Positions 25,293 to 34,354 of a stretch of DNA of 64,000 nucleotides are shown in pieces. The notes below the pieces were generated by a model. It was not told the DNA's origin and made no database searches. It was given only the letters and a program-made list of their open reading frames with translations. Each line of letters starts with the position of its first letter. Within the stretch, counting starts at the first letter, position 1. The translations under genes and the position numbers were made by a program. This DNA is from Caldicellulosiruptor danielii (lineage in GTDB: Bacteria > Bacillota > Thermoanaerobacteria > Caldicellulosiruptorales > Caldicellulosiruptoraceae): contig NZ_CP139957.1 of assembly GCF_034343125.1 (NCBI RefSeq), forward strand, positions 705,001 to 769,000, given 5' to 3'.

Positions 25293-25925
25293 ATGAGCAA
25301 ATACAGACATTTTACCAATAATAAGGTATTTATATTTAGAGTTTTTGTTTGTTTATTAGTTTTTACTTGCTTATTAAGTAACGTTTGTTTTGCTGCACCA
25401 GAAGAAGTTTCGTTATCAGTGTATTTTAACGAAACAAATATTCAGAAAGGTATTGTGATTCCTTTAGTTTCGTGGTCTAAATCATTAACAATTCCAAATG
25501 GCGGCGGTACTCTAACCTCTAACGTGTGGAGATCAACTTTTGCGGAAGGACCCGGGAATACTTTGAACTGGGATTATCAGGTATCTGCAGTTTATGAAGG
25601 TAATAAAAAAGTTATTATGATAAAAACAGAGTGGTGGTGTACAGCCTCATTGAGAAACAGTGCCTCAATTTCAATGTCAATAACAGTGAATGATAAGTCA
25701 TGGATTGAAAGCTTTTCAGCTGGGTCTTCTTCATCATGGCAGAATGTTTCAACAAGAAAATTTTCTTGGACAAATGATAATGGAGCAAAAATTGCGTGGT
25801 ATCGTTCAAATTTTTCAATAGGTCCGAAAATAGATTACCGAGATGACTCAGTGTGTACGTATAATACTGCTTATGTTAAAGTGCAGGGGTATCCACAAAC
25901 TTTTATGATTACAGCAAGTATTTAA
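25293..25925 (+). CDS. Secreted protein, cassette 2
   Basis: 210 residues. A typical signal peptide (VFIFRVFVCLLVFTCLLSNV, then CFA) ends in an AXA-like cut before APEEV. The mature part is rich in Ser, Trp and Asn and looks all-beta (WRSTFAEGPGNTLNWDYQVS, MIKTEWWCTASLRNSASISM). It has two cysteines, in WWCTAS and SVCTYN. A strong CAGGAGGGA site precedes ATG 25293. I recognise no family. By position it is the counterpart of the secreted protein of cassette 1. Confidence 0.72.
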   Translation: MSKYRHFTNNKVFIFRVFVCLLVFTCLLSNVCFAAPEEVSLSVYFNETNIQKGIVIPLVSWSKSLTIPNGGGTLTSNVWRSTFAEGPGNTLNWDYQVSAVYEGNKKVIMIKTEWWCTASLRNSASISMSITVNDKSWIESFSAGSSSSWQNVSTRKFSWTNDNGAKIAWYRSNFSIGPKIDYRDDSVCTYNTAYVKVQGYPQTFMITASI

Positions 25926-25967
25926 AAAGTATATTCACTTTCAATAAAGTTTGTAAATTGTTATCAA

Positions 25968-26003
25968 GGGCTGGTGCTTTTTTATCATGCACTAGCCCCT
26001 TTC
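25968..26003 (+). terminator. Intercistronic hairpin (partial terminator) in cassette 2
   Basis: GGGCTGGTGC at 25968-25977 pairs with GCACTAGCCC at 25989-25998 (one G-U), followed by CTTTCATAATT. It has the same position as the hairpin after the first secreted-protein gene. Confidence 0.75.
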
Positions 26004-26045
26004 ATAATTATAAAAAGGTATAGCTTAGCTAGTGAGGTATGTCAT

Positions 26046-27014
26046 TTGAGATTTAAAAATTTAAAAATAGTTACATTAGTATTTATTTTTGTAATGCTGA
26101 ATGGTTGTTCTTTCTATCACACGGCTTATGTAAAATCTAAAGGAGGTAATCTTGAATCATTTGGAAGAGAAACTATATTACCACAATATATACCACCTAA
26201 AAATTGTAAGGTTTTGTTTAAACATTGGAACCAAAGATTTGTGGTTTATAATTTAAGTCTCAAAAAAGAAATAAAAGAATTGATGGGAGGGAATTATTTT
26301 GGCTATTCATTTAAAGTGAAGAGTGACTACTACACAGTAGGTGATAGTTACACAAATGGATTTTCAATTGTTAAATGTGATGGTGAAAGAATTAAAGAAA
26401 TTTACAGGTTAAAAGATCAAAAATGGCAGGCAATATTTCCGTTGGCAACAGATGGTAAAAAAATCTTTTTTATAGTTGGTTATTATAAACCTGCAATAGG
26501 TCATAATATCAACGAAAAGTATAGAATTATTGCTAGATGGGACTATAAAAATAAGAAGTTAATAGAATATCGATATACTAAAGGGGCAATTTGTGATGGT
26601 ACTATCATAGGAAAGTTTTTATATTATACTTCTTACGATTTTGAAAAAGAAAAATATGAAATTTACAAGTTAAATATTGCTAATGCAAAAAATAAACCTC
26701 AGTTAATAGGGAAGTTTGAAAAGCTGATGGGGTTATATAACATTAATGAAGAGTTATATATATGGAATGGTAAGGAATTTTTTTGTTTTTCGAAGCCTGT
26801 AGAAAAAATTTATTTTAATAAAGCTTTTGATGTTATTTACATTGGTAATAACAATATTTTAGTGTTTTATACTGATTCATTTGCAAGAATTGCAGCAGAT
26901 ATAATTGATGTCAAATCAAGGATTGTTAAAAAAACATTTACAAATATTGTAGCTGTAAATTTTGAAGGAGATCAAGTAGTCATATATGGAGATGGATATA
27001 TAGAAAAGTTTTAG
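26046..27014 (+). CDS. Lipoprotein, cassette 2
   Basis: About 322 residues from TTG 26046, which has GAGGT seven bases upstream; the open frame runs further 5' through the hairpin. A short signal (LKIVTLVFIFVMLNGC) gives a lipobox ending in NGC. The rest is a run of beta-strand repeats with aromatic ends (FKVKSDYYTVGDSYTNGFSI, KIFFIVGYYKPAIGHNINEK, GTIIGKFLYYTSYDFEKEKY), which suggests a beta-propeller of the kind found in surface lipoproteins. It may capture the secreted protein or feed the ABC transporter. Confidence 0.7.
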   Translation: MRFKNLKIVTLVFIFVMLNGCSFYHTAYVKSKGGNLESFGRETILPQYIPPKNCKVLFKHWNQRFVVYNLSLKKEIKELMGGNYFGYSFKVKSDYYTVGDSYTNGFSIVKCDGERIKEIYRLKDQKWQAIFPLATDGKKIFFIVGYYKPAIGHNINEKYRIIARWDYKNKKLIEYRYTKGAICDGTIIGKFLYYTSYDFEKEKYEIYKLNIANAKNKPQLIGKFEKLMGLYNINEELYIWNGKEFFCFSKPVEKIYFNKAFDVIYIGNNNILVFYTDSFARIAADIIDVKSRIVKKTFTNIVAVNFEGDQVVIYGDGYIEKF

Positions 27015-27040
27015 AAAAGTAGAGGAGGATAAATTTACAA

Positions 27041-27664
27041 ATGATACAATTAATTAATGTATTCAAAAAATATGGTGAGAAAATAATATTAAACAATATA
27101 TGTTTCACTTTTGAAAAAGGGTCTATCTACATAATTAATGGGAAAAATGGCAGCGGAAAATCAACTCTTCTGAATATTATTGCAGGCTATATTAAACCAG
27201 ATTCAGGCACAATCATAATAAATGATGAACAATGTATAGGTTATGTTTATCAAGAAGATCTTTTGTTAACAAATTTGACTGTTGAAGAAAATTTTTACTT
27301 AAAATACTTAGCATCAAAGAATATAAATTTAAATTGGTACAAATGTCAGAAGGAAGAGATTTTTAGAATTTTGAATTTACAAAAATTAAAAGATAAAAGA
27401 GTATCTTTTCTATCTGGGGGCGAAAAGAAACGCTTGCAGTTCGCACAGCTTTTGCTCTCTCAACCACATGTTTTTTTACTTGATGAGATATTTTCAGCTT
27501 TAGACGAAGAAAGTGAGGATGTTGTTATAAGAATACTTGAAAAAATTAGTAAAGACAAAATTATAATAATTGTGAGTCATAAAGAATTAAACTTTAAAAT
27601 TGAAACAATAAGTTTGAAACTTGAAGAAGGGAGATTAATACTCAATGACAAAAGAAGTTTATAA
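27041..27664 (+). CDS. ABC transporter ATPase, cassette 2
   Basis: 207 residues with Walker A GKNGSGKST, a Q-loop in YVYQEDLL, signature LSGGEKKR, Walker B HVFLLDEIFSALDEE and switch His in VSHKE. It is of the LolD/MacB group rather than the BcrA group of cassette 1. GAGGAGG precedes the ATG. Its end overlaps the permease gene by 20 bases, so the two are coupled. Confidence 0.85.
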   Translation: MIQLINVFKKYGEKIILNNICFTFEKGSIYIINGKNGSGKSTLLNIIAGYIKPDSGTIIINDEQCIGYVYQEDLLLTNLTVEENFYLKYLASKNINLNWYKCQKEEIFRILNLQKLKDKRVSFLSGGEKKRLQFAQLLLSQPHVFLLDEIFSALDEESEDVVIRILEKISKDKIIIIVSHKELNFKIETISLKLEEGRLILNDKRSL

Positions 27665-28859
27665 ACTAATTAATAGAAAAACCTCATTATATTTAAGGAT
27701 CTCAATTGTAATATTTATATTTTCTATATTTCTTCTTGTAACCATTATTTTAGAAGGTACTGATCAATATTTTAAATTTAGCGGGCAATTTATAGAGAAT
27801 AAAAATACTCATGTTATACAAGTTACTTTAAAAAAATACGGCAACAAATTTAGAGGGTTAGTATTAGCAGATGAAAAAGAAATAAAGGAATTACTTAGAA
27901 ATAACTTAAAAAATATTAAATTCGATATTATTAAACATTATCAGATACCGTTTGGGACAGTAGACGAAACTGGTTATGTTTATTTTATTAATGGATTATC
28001 TGGAAATGGAAAAGTTTTGCTGGGTATAGATGATGATTTCAAAAAAAATGGGATTGGTTATACTTTACATACTTCAAAGGAGGGGATAAAAACATTAAAC
28101 ATTCCTGTAATAACTGTTAATAATGGGAATATGCAAAGTTCAAATATTTTTAAAGTATCCTTGTTTGTAAGAAGAATTGATGCTAAGAAATGTTTTTTAA
28201 GAATATTTGATCCTACTCCGCAACAAGCTACAGATTTATACGTGAATGAGCAAACGTTCAGAAATATTCAAAAAAAGATGTTTAATATATCAGATTATAG
28301 TTCTAAGACTTTAGGTAATGATAGTAAGTTTCAGGAAGTAAATGATATCTATGTTTATGTGTATGATATTACAAAAGTAGAAGAAGTTGCGTCTATATTA
28401 GAAAGATATGGATATCAAACAAGATACATTTTAAAAGCATTTGATAATTTTGGTTCAACATTTAATAGTATCATTTTATCTAATTTTATAACAGTGTTTA
28501 TTGTTTTTATATTTTCTATTTTTAATCTACTGTTTGCTTTTTACTTGTTTTTACGTCTGCAACAAAGAGACATAGGTATTTTATTTCATTATGGTTTTTC
28601 TATAAGGGAAATATATGATATTTATTCCTACAGTATTAATCGTATTTTTATTAAGGTAATGTTATTAACATTTGTCTACATAGGAGTTGCTGGTATTATT
28701 TTCTTGAGTAAAAATAGATTAGTTACATTGTTACTGGTAGAGTTAATATTTACATTGTTGTTATTTAGTATTAATACCTTTGTAAGAAGAATTATTTTAT
28801 GCAATTTTGTTAAAAAATCGCCTATTGAATTAATAAATGCAGGAAAGGAGTTTAAATAA
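27645..28859 (+). CDS. MacB/FtsX-type permease, cassette 2
   Basis: 404 residues. One N-terminal helix (LRISIVIFIFSIFLLVTIIL), a ~250-residue outside domain, then three C-terminal helices (FITVFIVFIFSIFNLLFAFY, VMLLTFVYIGVAGIIF, LLVELIFTLLLFSIN). This is the four-helix mechanotransmission type used by MacB and FtsX and also by permeases beside lactococcin-972-like bacteriocins. It ends cassette 2; a terminator follows. Confidence 0.78.
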   Translation: MTKEVYKLINRKTSLYLRISIVIFIFSIFLLVTIILEGTDQYFKFSGQFIENKNTHVIQVTLKKYGNKFRGLVLADEKEIKELLRNNLKNIKFDIIKHYQIPFGTVDETGYVYFINGLSGNGKVLLGIDDDFKKNGIGYTLHTSKEGIKTLNIPVITVNNGNMQSSNIFKVSLFVRRIDAKKCFLRIFDPTPQQATDLYVNEQTFRNIQKKMFNISDYSSKTLGNDSKFQEVNDIYVYVYDITKVEEVASILERYGYQTRYILKAFDNFGSTFNSIILSNFITVFIVFIFSIFNLLFAFYLFLRLQQRDIGILFHYGFSIREIYDIYSYSINRIFIKVMLLTFVYIGVAGIIFLSKNRLVTLLLVELIFTLLLFSINTFVRRIILCNFVKKSPIELINAGKEFK

Positions 28860-28871
28860 AACTTTTCTCAG

Positions 28872-28918
28872 AAACTTTATTATATAGAATTTCAAAATTC
28901 TTTATAAAGTTTTTATTC
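28872..28918 (+). terminator. Terminator of cassette 2
   Basis: AAACTTTAT at 28872-28880 pairs with ATAAAGTTT at 28904-28912, with an inner AGAATTT/AAATTCT stem and a following TTATTCT. Confidence 0.75.
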
Positions 28919-29047
28919 TACAAAATGAAACAAAGTTGTTAATAAGTAGAAAATTAATCAAACATAAGTTTTATATAAAAATCAAATACAGAAGAGAAAA
29001 TTAAGAGTTTAGTTATTCGAAATAAAATAAAATTAAAAAATAAAGAC

Positions 29048-29090
29048 AAAAGGAGCTTTTCACAAAAATTTTGAAGAGCCCCTTTTTATT
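29048..29090. terminator. Hairpin at the 3' end of the intact GH130 gene
   Basis: AAAAGGAGCTTTTCA at 29048-29062 pairs imperfectly with TGAAGAGCCCCTTTTT at 29072-29087. It would end the minus-strand GH130 transcript, and it corresponds to the hairpin beside the GH130 fragment at 24.6 kb. Confidence 0.65.
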
Positions 29091-30036
29091 TTACCTGCAA
29101 ATCTCCTTCAATCAATATAGACAAAATCTGGTCAATCTCAGCAAATGCCAAAGCAATGCAAGAGTCAGCAGCTCCATAGTAAAGATAAATTTGATTGTCT
29201 TCAACAATTGCACCGCAGGTGAACACAACATTGTTCACATCGCCAATTCTTTCATATACCTCTTGAGGGGATAAGAGCCACTCAGGACATCTTTTTTTGA
29301 CCTTTGCAGGATTTTCTAAATCCAAAAGTGCTGCGCCAAGCCTGTAAATTGGGCCTGATGGCATCATCTTAACACCATGGTAGATTATAAGCCAGCCTTC
29401 AGGTGTTTTTATTGGCACAGCCCCTGCTCCAACTTTAAACCCGTCCCACCAAGGACCACCTTTTTCAACAAGTACAACCTCATGATTTCCCCAGTGAATT
29501 AAGTCTGATGAGTATGCAATCCAGATATGTTCAATATCACCTGCAACAGGTCGGTGCAGCATTGCATATCTTCCGTTTATCTTTTCAGGGAACAAAACCG
29601 CGTCTTTGTTGTTTGGAGGGCAAATCAGCCCAAGCCTTTCAACTTTTTTAAAGTTTTTAGTTCGTGCAAGAGCAACAGCAGGACCATAACGGGAGTATGC
29701 AGTGTATGTGATGTAATAGTAATCATCCTCTGGGATGTATGTTATTCTGGGATCTTCACAGCCAAACTCTTCGTAAATAAAAACTGTCGGCTGAGGGTAT
29801 ATCAGGGGCGATTTTTCGATCTTCCAATTGGTCTTGCCATCGGCGCTTTTTGCAACGGTAAGGTGCGATTTTCCTTGCCTGTCTTCAACTCTCAAAAGCA
29901 GTAGGTACTCATTTTTATACTTTATAGCACCTGCGTTAAAAACTGCGTTTGCTGAGTATGGTATATCATATACTGTGATTATTGGATTTCCACTGTAGCG
30001 CGTAAATATATCCTTTTTTGCAAAGACCTTCTTCAT
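29086..30036 (-). CDS. GH130 beta-mannoside phosphorylase-like protein
   Basis: About 316 residues, five-bladed propeller of GH130. SGNPIITVYDIPYSANAVFN opens the protein, the catalytic Asp is expected in LLLRVEDRQGKSHLT, and GCEDPRITYIPEDD, HIWIAYSSDLIHWG and GWLIIYHGVKM follow. GH130 enzymes phosphorolyse beta-1,4-mannosyl or mannosylglucose bonds in the cytoplasm; the exact acceptor cannot be told. ATG at 30036 has GGGGGG eight bases upstream. A truncated, diverged copy of its 3' end lies 4.5 kb away on the other side of cassette 2. Confidence 0.9.
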   Translation of the reverse strand: MKKVFAKKDIFTRYSGNPIITVYDIPYSANAVFNAGAIKYKNEYLLLLRVEDRQGKSHLTVAKSADGKTNWKIEKSPLIYPQPTVFIYEEFGCEDPRITYIPEDDYYYITYTAYSRYGPAVALARTKNFKKVERLGLICPPNNKDAVLFPEKINGRYAMLHRPVAGDIEHIWIAYSSDLIHWGNHEVVLVEKGGPWWDGFKVGAGAVPIKTPEGWLIIYHGVKMMPSGPIYRLGAALLDLENPAKVKKRCPEWLLSPQEVYERIGDVNNVVFTCGAIVEDNQIYLYYGAADSCIALAFAEIDQILSILIEGDLQVK

Positions 30037-30179
30037 GTAAAATCCCCCCAAAATGATTTATCTATACAATGAAATATACCACATTTTCTGTTGAATCATT
30101 ACAAAAAAATTATTAAAATATTTTTAAAAAACTGTCAAGGACAAAGAAAAACAAAAATTTAGCGGGGTGATTTTTAAAA

Positions 30180-30596
30180 ATGAAATCTTACAGGAAGGAA
30201 CTGTGGTTTGAAATTCCCACAAGACGAGGGTTTGTAAATATAACAGATACACTTCAAAAATGTGTTGATGAAAGTGGAATCAAAGAAGGACTTCTTTTAT
30301 GCAATGCTATGCATATAACTGCAAGCGTGTTTGTGAACGACGACGAACCAGGTCTTCACAAAGATTTTGAAATCTGGCTTGAAAAACTTGCCCCTGAAAA
30401 GCCATACTCTCAATACTATCACAATGTTGGTGAGGACAATGCTGATGCACACCTAAAAAGGACAATCATGGGCAGGGAAGTTGTTGTTGCAATTACAAAT
30501 GGCAAGCTTGATTTGGGTCCATGGGAGCAAATCTTCTATGGCGAGTTTGATGGCAAGAGAAAGAAAAGAGTGCTTGTTAAGATTATTGGCGAGTAA
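30180..30596 (+). CDS. YjbQ family protein (UPF0047)
   Basis: 138 residues, the usual YjbQ length. Conserved blocks [32 protein letters not shown] and [18 protein letters not shown] are present. Family members have a weak thiamine-phosphate synthase activity, but the true role is unknown. GGGGTGA precedes the ATG. It stands alone between GH130 and the broken chemoreceptor gene. Confidence 0.9.
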   Translation: MKSYRKELWFEIPTRRGFVNITDTLQKCVDESGIKEGLLLCNAMHITASVFVNDDEPGLHKDFEIWLEKLAPEKPYSQYYHNVGEDNADAHLKRTIMGREVVVAITNGKLDLGPWEQIFYGEFDGKRKKRVLVKIIGE

Positions 30597-31053
30597 TGCT
30601 GTAATTACTAATCTTGAGCAATGAATTTTTGATAACTAATTTGCAAGCAGAGGAGTGAAATTGAATGAGCTTATCCGCGAAAGTGACAAGGATTTTGTTG
30701 TTTATACTTACAATTGTTGACCCGATTTTATTACTGTTTTCATACTATGTCTTTGCAGGGTTAGGTGATTATCCAATTGCAAATATTCTTTTAGGGTATC
30801 TTATTGCGTTAGGACTAATTGGTATTCCAGCACTTTTTATAGGGAGATGGAATGCAAAGAGAGTAGAAGATGGCTCTGGATACAACTTACCATTTTTTTT
30901 AGCATGTGTTGTTTTTGTGGGAAACATACTTGCAGCAACTTTAGTGGGGATAGTTTCTTCAAAAATAAAACCAATGCCAGAGGAGGCATTTGCATTAAGA
31001 TTTAGTGGAGCAATTGCTATAAATATGGATATAGTTGCTCTTTTTCTTTTTAT

Positions 31054-31070
31054 TTATTCTAAAGTATTAT
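31054..31070. repeat. 17-bp target site duplication, left copy
   Basis: TTATTCTAAAGTATTAT here is identical to 32919-32935 and flanks the 1848-bp IS on both sides. Confidence 0.85.
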
Positions 31071-31344
31071 AGGCGTTTGCAAAATAGCTGAAAATGTGAG
31101 CAATAAAATGGAAATGAAGTAATAAAGAACAAGGCAGATGATAAGTAAGAGTATTTACAGATGCCATTATATAGCATTGCAAACAATAAAAGCATATACC
31201 AGACAAATGGTAAGTGATACCAAATTCAAAAAAGGCAAAATTATCTTAAGCCCTTTTGAAAGTGATTGTTAAAGGGCTTTTAGATGAAGAAGAAAGTTTA
31301 TGCAGAATAAGCAAAAAGGAATTTGTTAGAAGCTGAAGTTAGGC

Positions 31345-32785
31345 TTACGCTATAAGTTTTTTAAGTTTTTGAAGTTTTTTGTAAGTAATGTTTTTGTGAG
31401 ATGTTAAGATAAAGTAAGAGAGAATAAAAATCAAAAGCATACAGATAGCAGAGAGTAAGAGGTCAGAAAAAAGTGAAGTATGGTCATAGGAGAATAATGT
31501 ATCATAGCCGAGGAAAAATTTTAGCTGGAAGATAGTTTGCTCTATGGTAACTCTTGATTTGTAGAGCTGCTCAAATTCTTTGGAATTTCTGTCTATGCCA
31601 GGGAAGTTGCGCAAGTCAGAGTCTGGGTAGGTATAGAACATCCTACCTGACTTAGAAGAAGTACAGGGATGCGGGCAGTTGCAAAAGCGTTTACCATCTT
31701 TAATTTGAGAACAGGGGCAACGCCACTTAATTCGTGGTGAGCGATTTTTGCCATTACAAAAACCTTCACGGATAAAAGGTTTGTTAAGCTTATTACAAAA
31801 GGGCACACCTTCTGACGATATAGAAATATTTGGGTCGGAAGTAGACGAGGTTAAATTTGATTTTGAGCCTCTTGGATTTATAGGGATAATAGCTTTAGAG
31901 AATTTAAAGTTATTGATTAAAGTAGAGTAAATTGCATATGAGTCAAGAGCGCTATCAGCGATGAAGGTTGAGAAAGAGTTTTGAAAGTTTTTATTCAAAC
32001 TAATCAAAGCAGGGATAAGAGCTTTTGAATCGGAGATAGCTTTAGCACAGTTTGGGTCAGATGTATCAGCTTGAAGGAAAGTAAAAGCAGGTGAGATTAC
32101 AAGAGGAATACCGAAGCCATTGGTTAGAATAGAGAATTTGTAACCATAGCAGAAATGACCATTAGCAAACATACGAGTGATATATGGGGAAGCAGAAGCA
32201 GTTTGAGGGAGGTTAGAATATGTAAGAGAATAGACAAGATGAGATTGTAGGTCAGGGTTTTGTGACTTAGTTTTTTTAAGTTGTGCTTGAATGAATTTAG
32301 GGTTATTTTCTTTGACCTTGGGTTCTAAAGCGGTAGTGTCGAAGATGATAGTAGAAGCAAGGTCAGGGTTTATTCTAAGGGGCGATATTGTGGGCATAGT
32401 TTGCGATATTGTAGAAAAGTTTTTCAATATCAAGGCAAAATATTTTTCTGAATCTTGAGAATGTAGAGATAGAAGGTATTTTATTGAAGTTGCAGAAGGT
32501 TCTGAGCTCGTAGGAGTTGAGTAAGATAGCGCGCAACTGAGTTAATGTAGGGAGTTTGAGGATTTTTTGGACGAAGAAAGCGCAGAGCATAGATTGCAAA
32601 GAGAAATCTCTTTGTCTTCCGAAGTATTTGTAGTAAGTTTTGAAGAAGGATGTAGGTATGAACTGGTTTAAATCAATGAAATTGCTGAAAAAGCCGAGCA
32701 AAGTGTGTGGGTTATTGAGAGCAACGTTTTTAACGTGCTCATAGAGTTCGAGAAAAGATAGTTGTTTGTTTTGCTTTTTGAACAT
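31345..32785 (-). pseudogene. DDE transposase of the 1.85-kb IS, frameshifted
   Basis: The 5' frame (32785 to 32375) has a DUF772-like helical part (GRQRDFSLQSMLCAFFVQKI, KIPSISTFSRFRKIF). The 3' frame (to 31345) has the DDE catalytic part (STIIFDTTALEPKV, FIADSALDSY, SRVTIEQTIFQLKFFLGYDT) with a cysteine-rich insert (WRCPCSQIKDGKRFCNCPHP). The switch lies at 32379-32384, where the plus strand reads GGGGCG; removing one G joins the frames into 479 residues. A programmed +1 shift at CCT-TAG is an alternative. Confidence 0.78.
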
Positions 32786-32790
32786 TTTAT

Positions 32791-32852
32791 CTTCCTCCTC
32801 ATAGAAAGTATGTTTTATATAGATAAATTTTACACTATCTATGAGGAGGAAG
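32791..32852 (-). promoter_or_regulatory. Hairpin hiding the transposase ribosome site
   Basis: CTTCCTCCTCATAGA at 32791-32805 and TCTATGAGGAGGAAG at 32838-32852 form a perfect 15-bp stem with a 32-base loop. On the minus-strand mRNA the inner arm holds the AGGAGGAAG site of the transposase (ATG at 32785). Transcripts entering from outside would fold and block translation; transcripts starting within the loop would not. Confidence 0.7.
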
Positions 32853-32918
32853 GAAGACTTTTTTAAAAGTTTTGAAGAGCTTGATAACGCTCATCTTGAG
32901 CGTTTATGCAAAAGGCTA

Positions 32919-32935
32919 TTATTCTAAAGTATTAT
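32919..32935. repeat. 17-bp target site duplication, right copy
   Basis: Second copy of TTATTCTAAAGTATTAT. The chemoreceptor frame resumes directly after it. Confidence 0.85.
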
Positions 32936-34328
32936 CTAAAGAGGAATTTGCAAAGTATATGGCAAAGACCAAGATTTCTATTTCTACAAAACTGACAGTT
33001 GGAGTTTTATCTCTTACTCTTTGGATAGGTCCTCTATTATTAAAATATATTACATTAAAGGTTTATATTGATAATATTACAAAGATGAAACTTGTATTAA
33101 TAAGTATTTCTATAAACGTAATTATTGCCTTTGTTTTATGGGTGATAAATAAGAGTATTTTATCGCCGGTTCCTGTGCTTTCCAGATTATTTTCAAGAGT
33201 ATCGGAGGGTTATTTAATTACTGAAGATATTAAATATTCTAATGACGAATTTGGCATCATTACCTACAAATTAATTGAGACTGTAAAGTCAATAAAAAAA
33301 CTTATAATCAGTGTAAAAAATGCAGTGGATAATTCTATAGAGATATTTGAGGTAGCTCAAAAGCTATTTAGTAGATTAGAGAAGGATTCTTCTGAAAATG
33401 CGAAAATAATTGAAAAACAACAATCTGATATACAAAGAGTAGCGGCTTCGGTTGAGGAAATTAATGCTTAGCATTGAGCAATTAGCTGCTCAAGCTCAGG
33501 ACCTCAATAGTTTGGCGTCCACAGTACTTTCAACTTCTAAAAACTTAGTGGATAAATCAGAGTTAGGTCAAACAGCGGTTGAAATCATCTTAAAAACAAG
33601 CGAGAATCTTGTAGAAAGGTATGTTCAGTTGAGAGAAGGGGTAAAGCAATTAACCCAGGCAACTCAGAACATCAGTGAGGTTGTTAAGTTTGTAAGACAA
33701 ATTGCTGAAGAGACGAATTTGTTAGCCTTGAATGCTTCGATTGAGGCTGCTAAGGCAGGAGAAAGCGGAAAAGGTTTTTCTGTTGTTGCATATGAAATAA
33801 GGAAATTAGCTGAACAGACAAAAAATTCAACTGCTAATATAAGTAGAACAATTTCAACTGTGAATTTGTATTCAAAACAATTTGAAGACCAGATAGAAGT
33901 TCTTTACCATGAAGTAGAGGAGAGTAAGAAAAAATATACTGAACTTTTAGGAATTTTTATCAATATGATTGAGAAAATAAAGAATTTAAATTCACTTATT
34001 GATAGTCTGCTTGCTCATTCTGAAGAAGAAGCAGCTTCTGCAGAAGAAATGACTTCGGCGACAACAGAAATAGCTGAAAGTATATCAGAAATAAGTGAGT
34101 TTTCACAAAAGATAGTATCTTCTACAGAGCACAATCTTGATCAAGCGAGGGAATTATCAAAGCAGCTTTCTATTTTATCAACTTCAATGAATGAAATTCG
34201 AAAAATGATAGGAAAGTTTAAATATGAGTTCTAAATTGCAATATTAAATGCAACACTTTTTTTGATGGAACTGGAAATTATAACTTGATTAAGACAGCAA
34301 CTGTGTATGATATTAGTTGCCAATATAT

Positions 34329-34354
34329 GCCAGCTTTCCTGCAGGAAAGCTGGC
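34329..34354. repeat. Perfect 26-bp palindrome inside the IS30-type element
   Basis: GCCAGCTTTCCTG followed at once by its reverse complement CAGGAAAGCTGGC. It stands about 50 bases downstream of the transposase stop and may act as a terminator or stabilising hairpin for its minus-strand mRNA. Confidence 0.7.

Larger units (their letters stand above)
31071..32918 (-). mobile_element. 1.85-kb insertion sequence inside the chemoreceptor gene
   Basis: The ends are imperfect inverted repeats: AGGCGTTTGCAAAATAGCTG at the left against AGCCTTTTGCATAAACGCTC (reverse complement of the right), 14 of 20 matching. Identical 17-bp direct repeats flank it. It carries one transposase gene on the minus strand and, near its left end, a terminator-like hairpin (AAGCCCTTT 31248-31256 with AAAGGGCTT 31271-31279). 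The family is not certain: the transposase is DDE with a DUF772-like N-terminus (IS5/IS1182-like), but a 17-bp duplication is long for those groups. Confidence 0.8.
30665..34234 (+). pseudogene. Methyl-accepting chemotaxis protein, split by an IS and frameshifted
   Basis: The 5' part (30665-31070) encodes four or five membrane helices and ends in FLFIYSKVL. The 3' part resumes at 32936 with SKEEFAKYMAKTKISI, one more helix pair, a HAMP-like stretch and the signalling hairpin ([38 protein letters not shown]). Removing 31071-32918 and one copy of the 17-bp duplication restores the frame exactly. A second lesion is an extra T at 33468-33469 (AATGCTTAGC where GCTAGC is expected), making a stop inside VEEINASIEQLA. 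Repaired, the protein would have 567 residues. Confidence 0.9.

Noticed and set aside
25293-28859. Cassette 2 as a lactococcin-972 bacteriocin operon
   Set aside because: The permease and ATPase types fit, but the 210-residue secreted protein is too long and lacks the family's short mature region, so the label is not supported.
18785-29085. CRISPR array or tandem repeats in the AT-rich island
   Set aside because: The repeated strings are three dispersed promoter modules; no regular repeat-spacer unit and no cas gene is seen.
32370-32440. Programmed +1 frameshift in the IS transposase at CCT-TAG
   Set aside because: Possible in principle, but the site has the same extra-G signature as five other breaks in ordinary genes, so an insertion or error is simpler.
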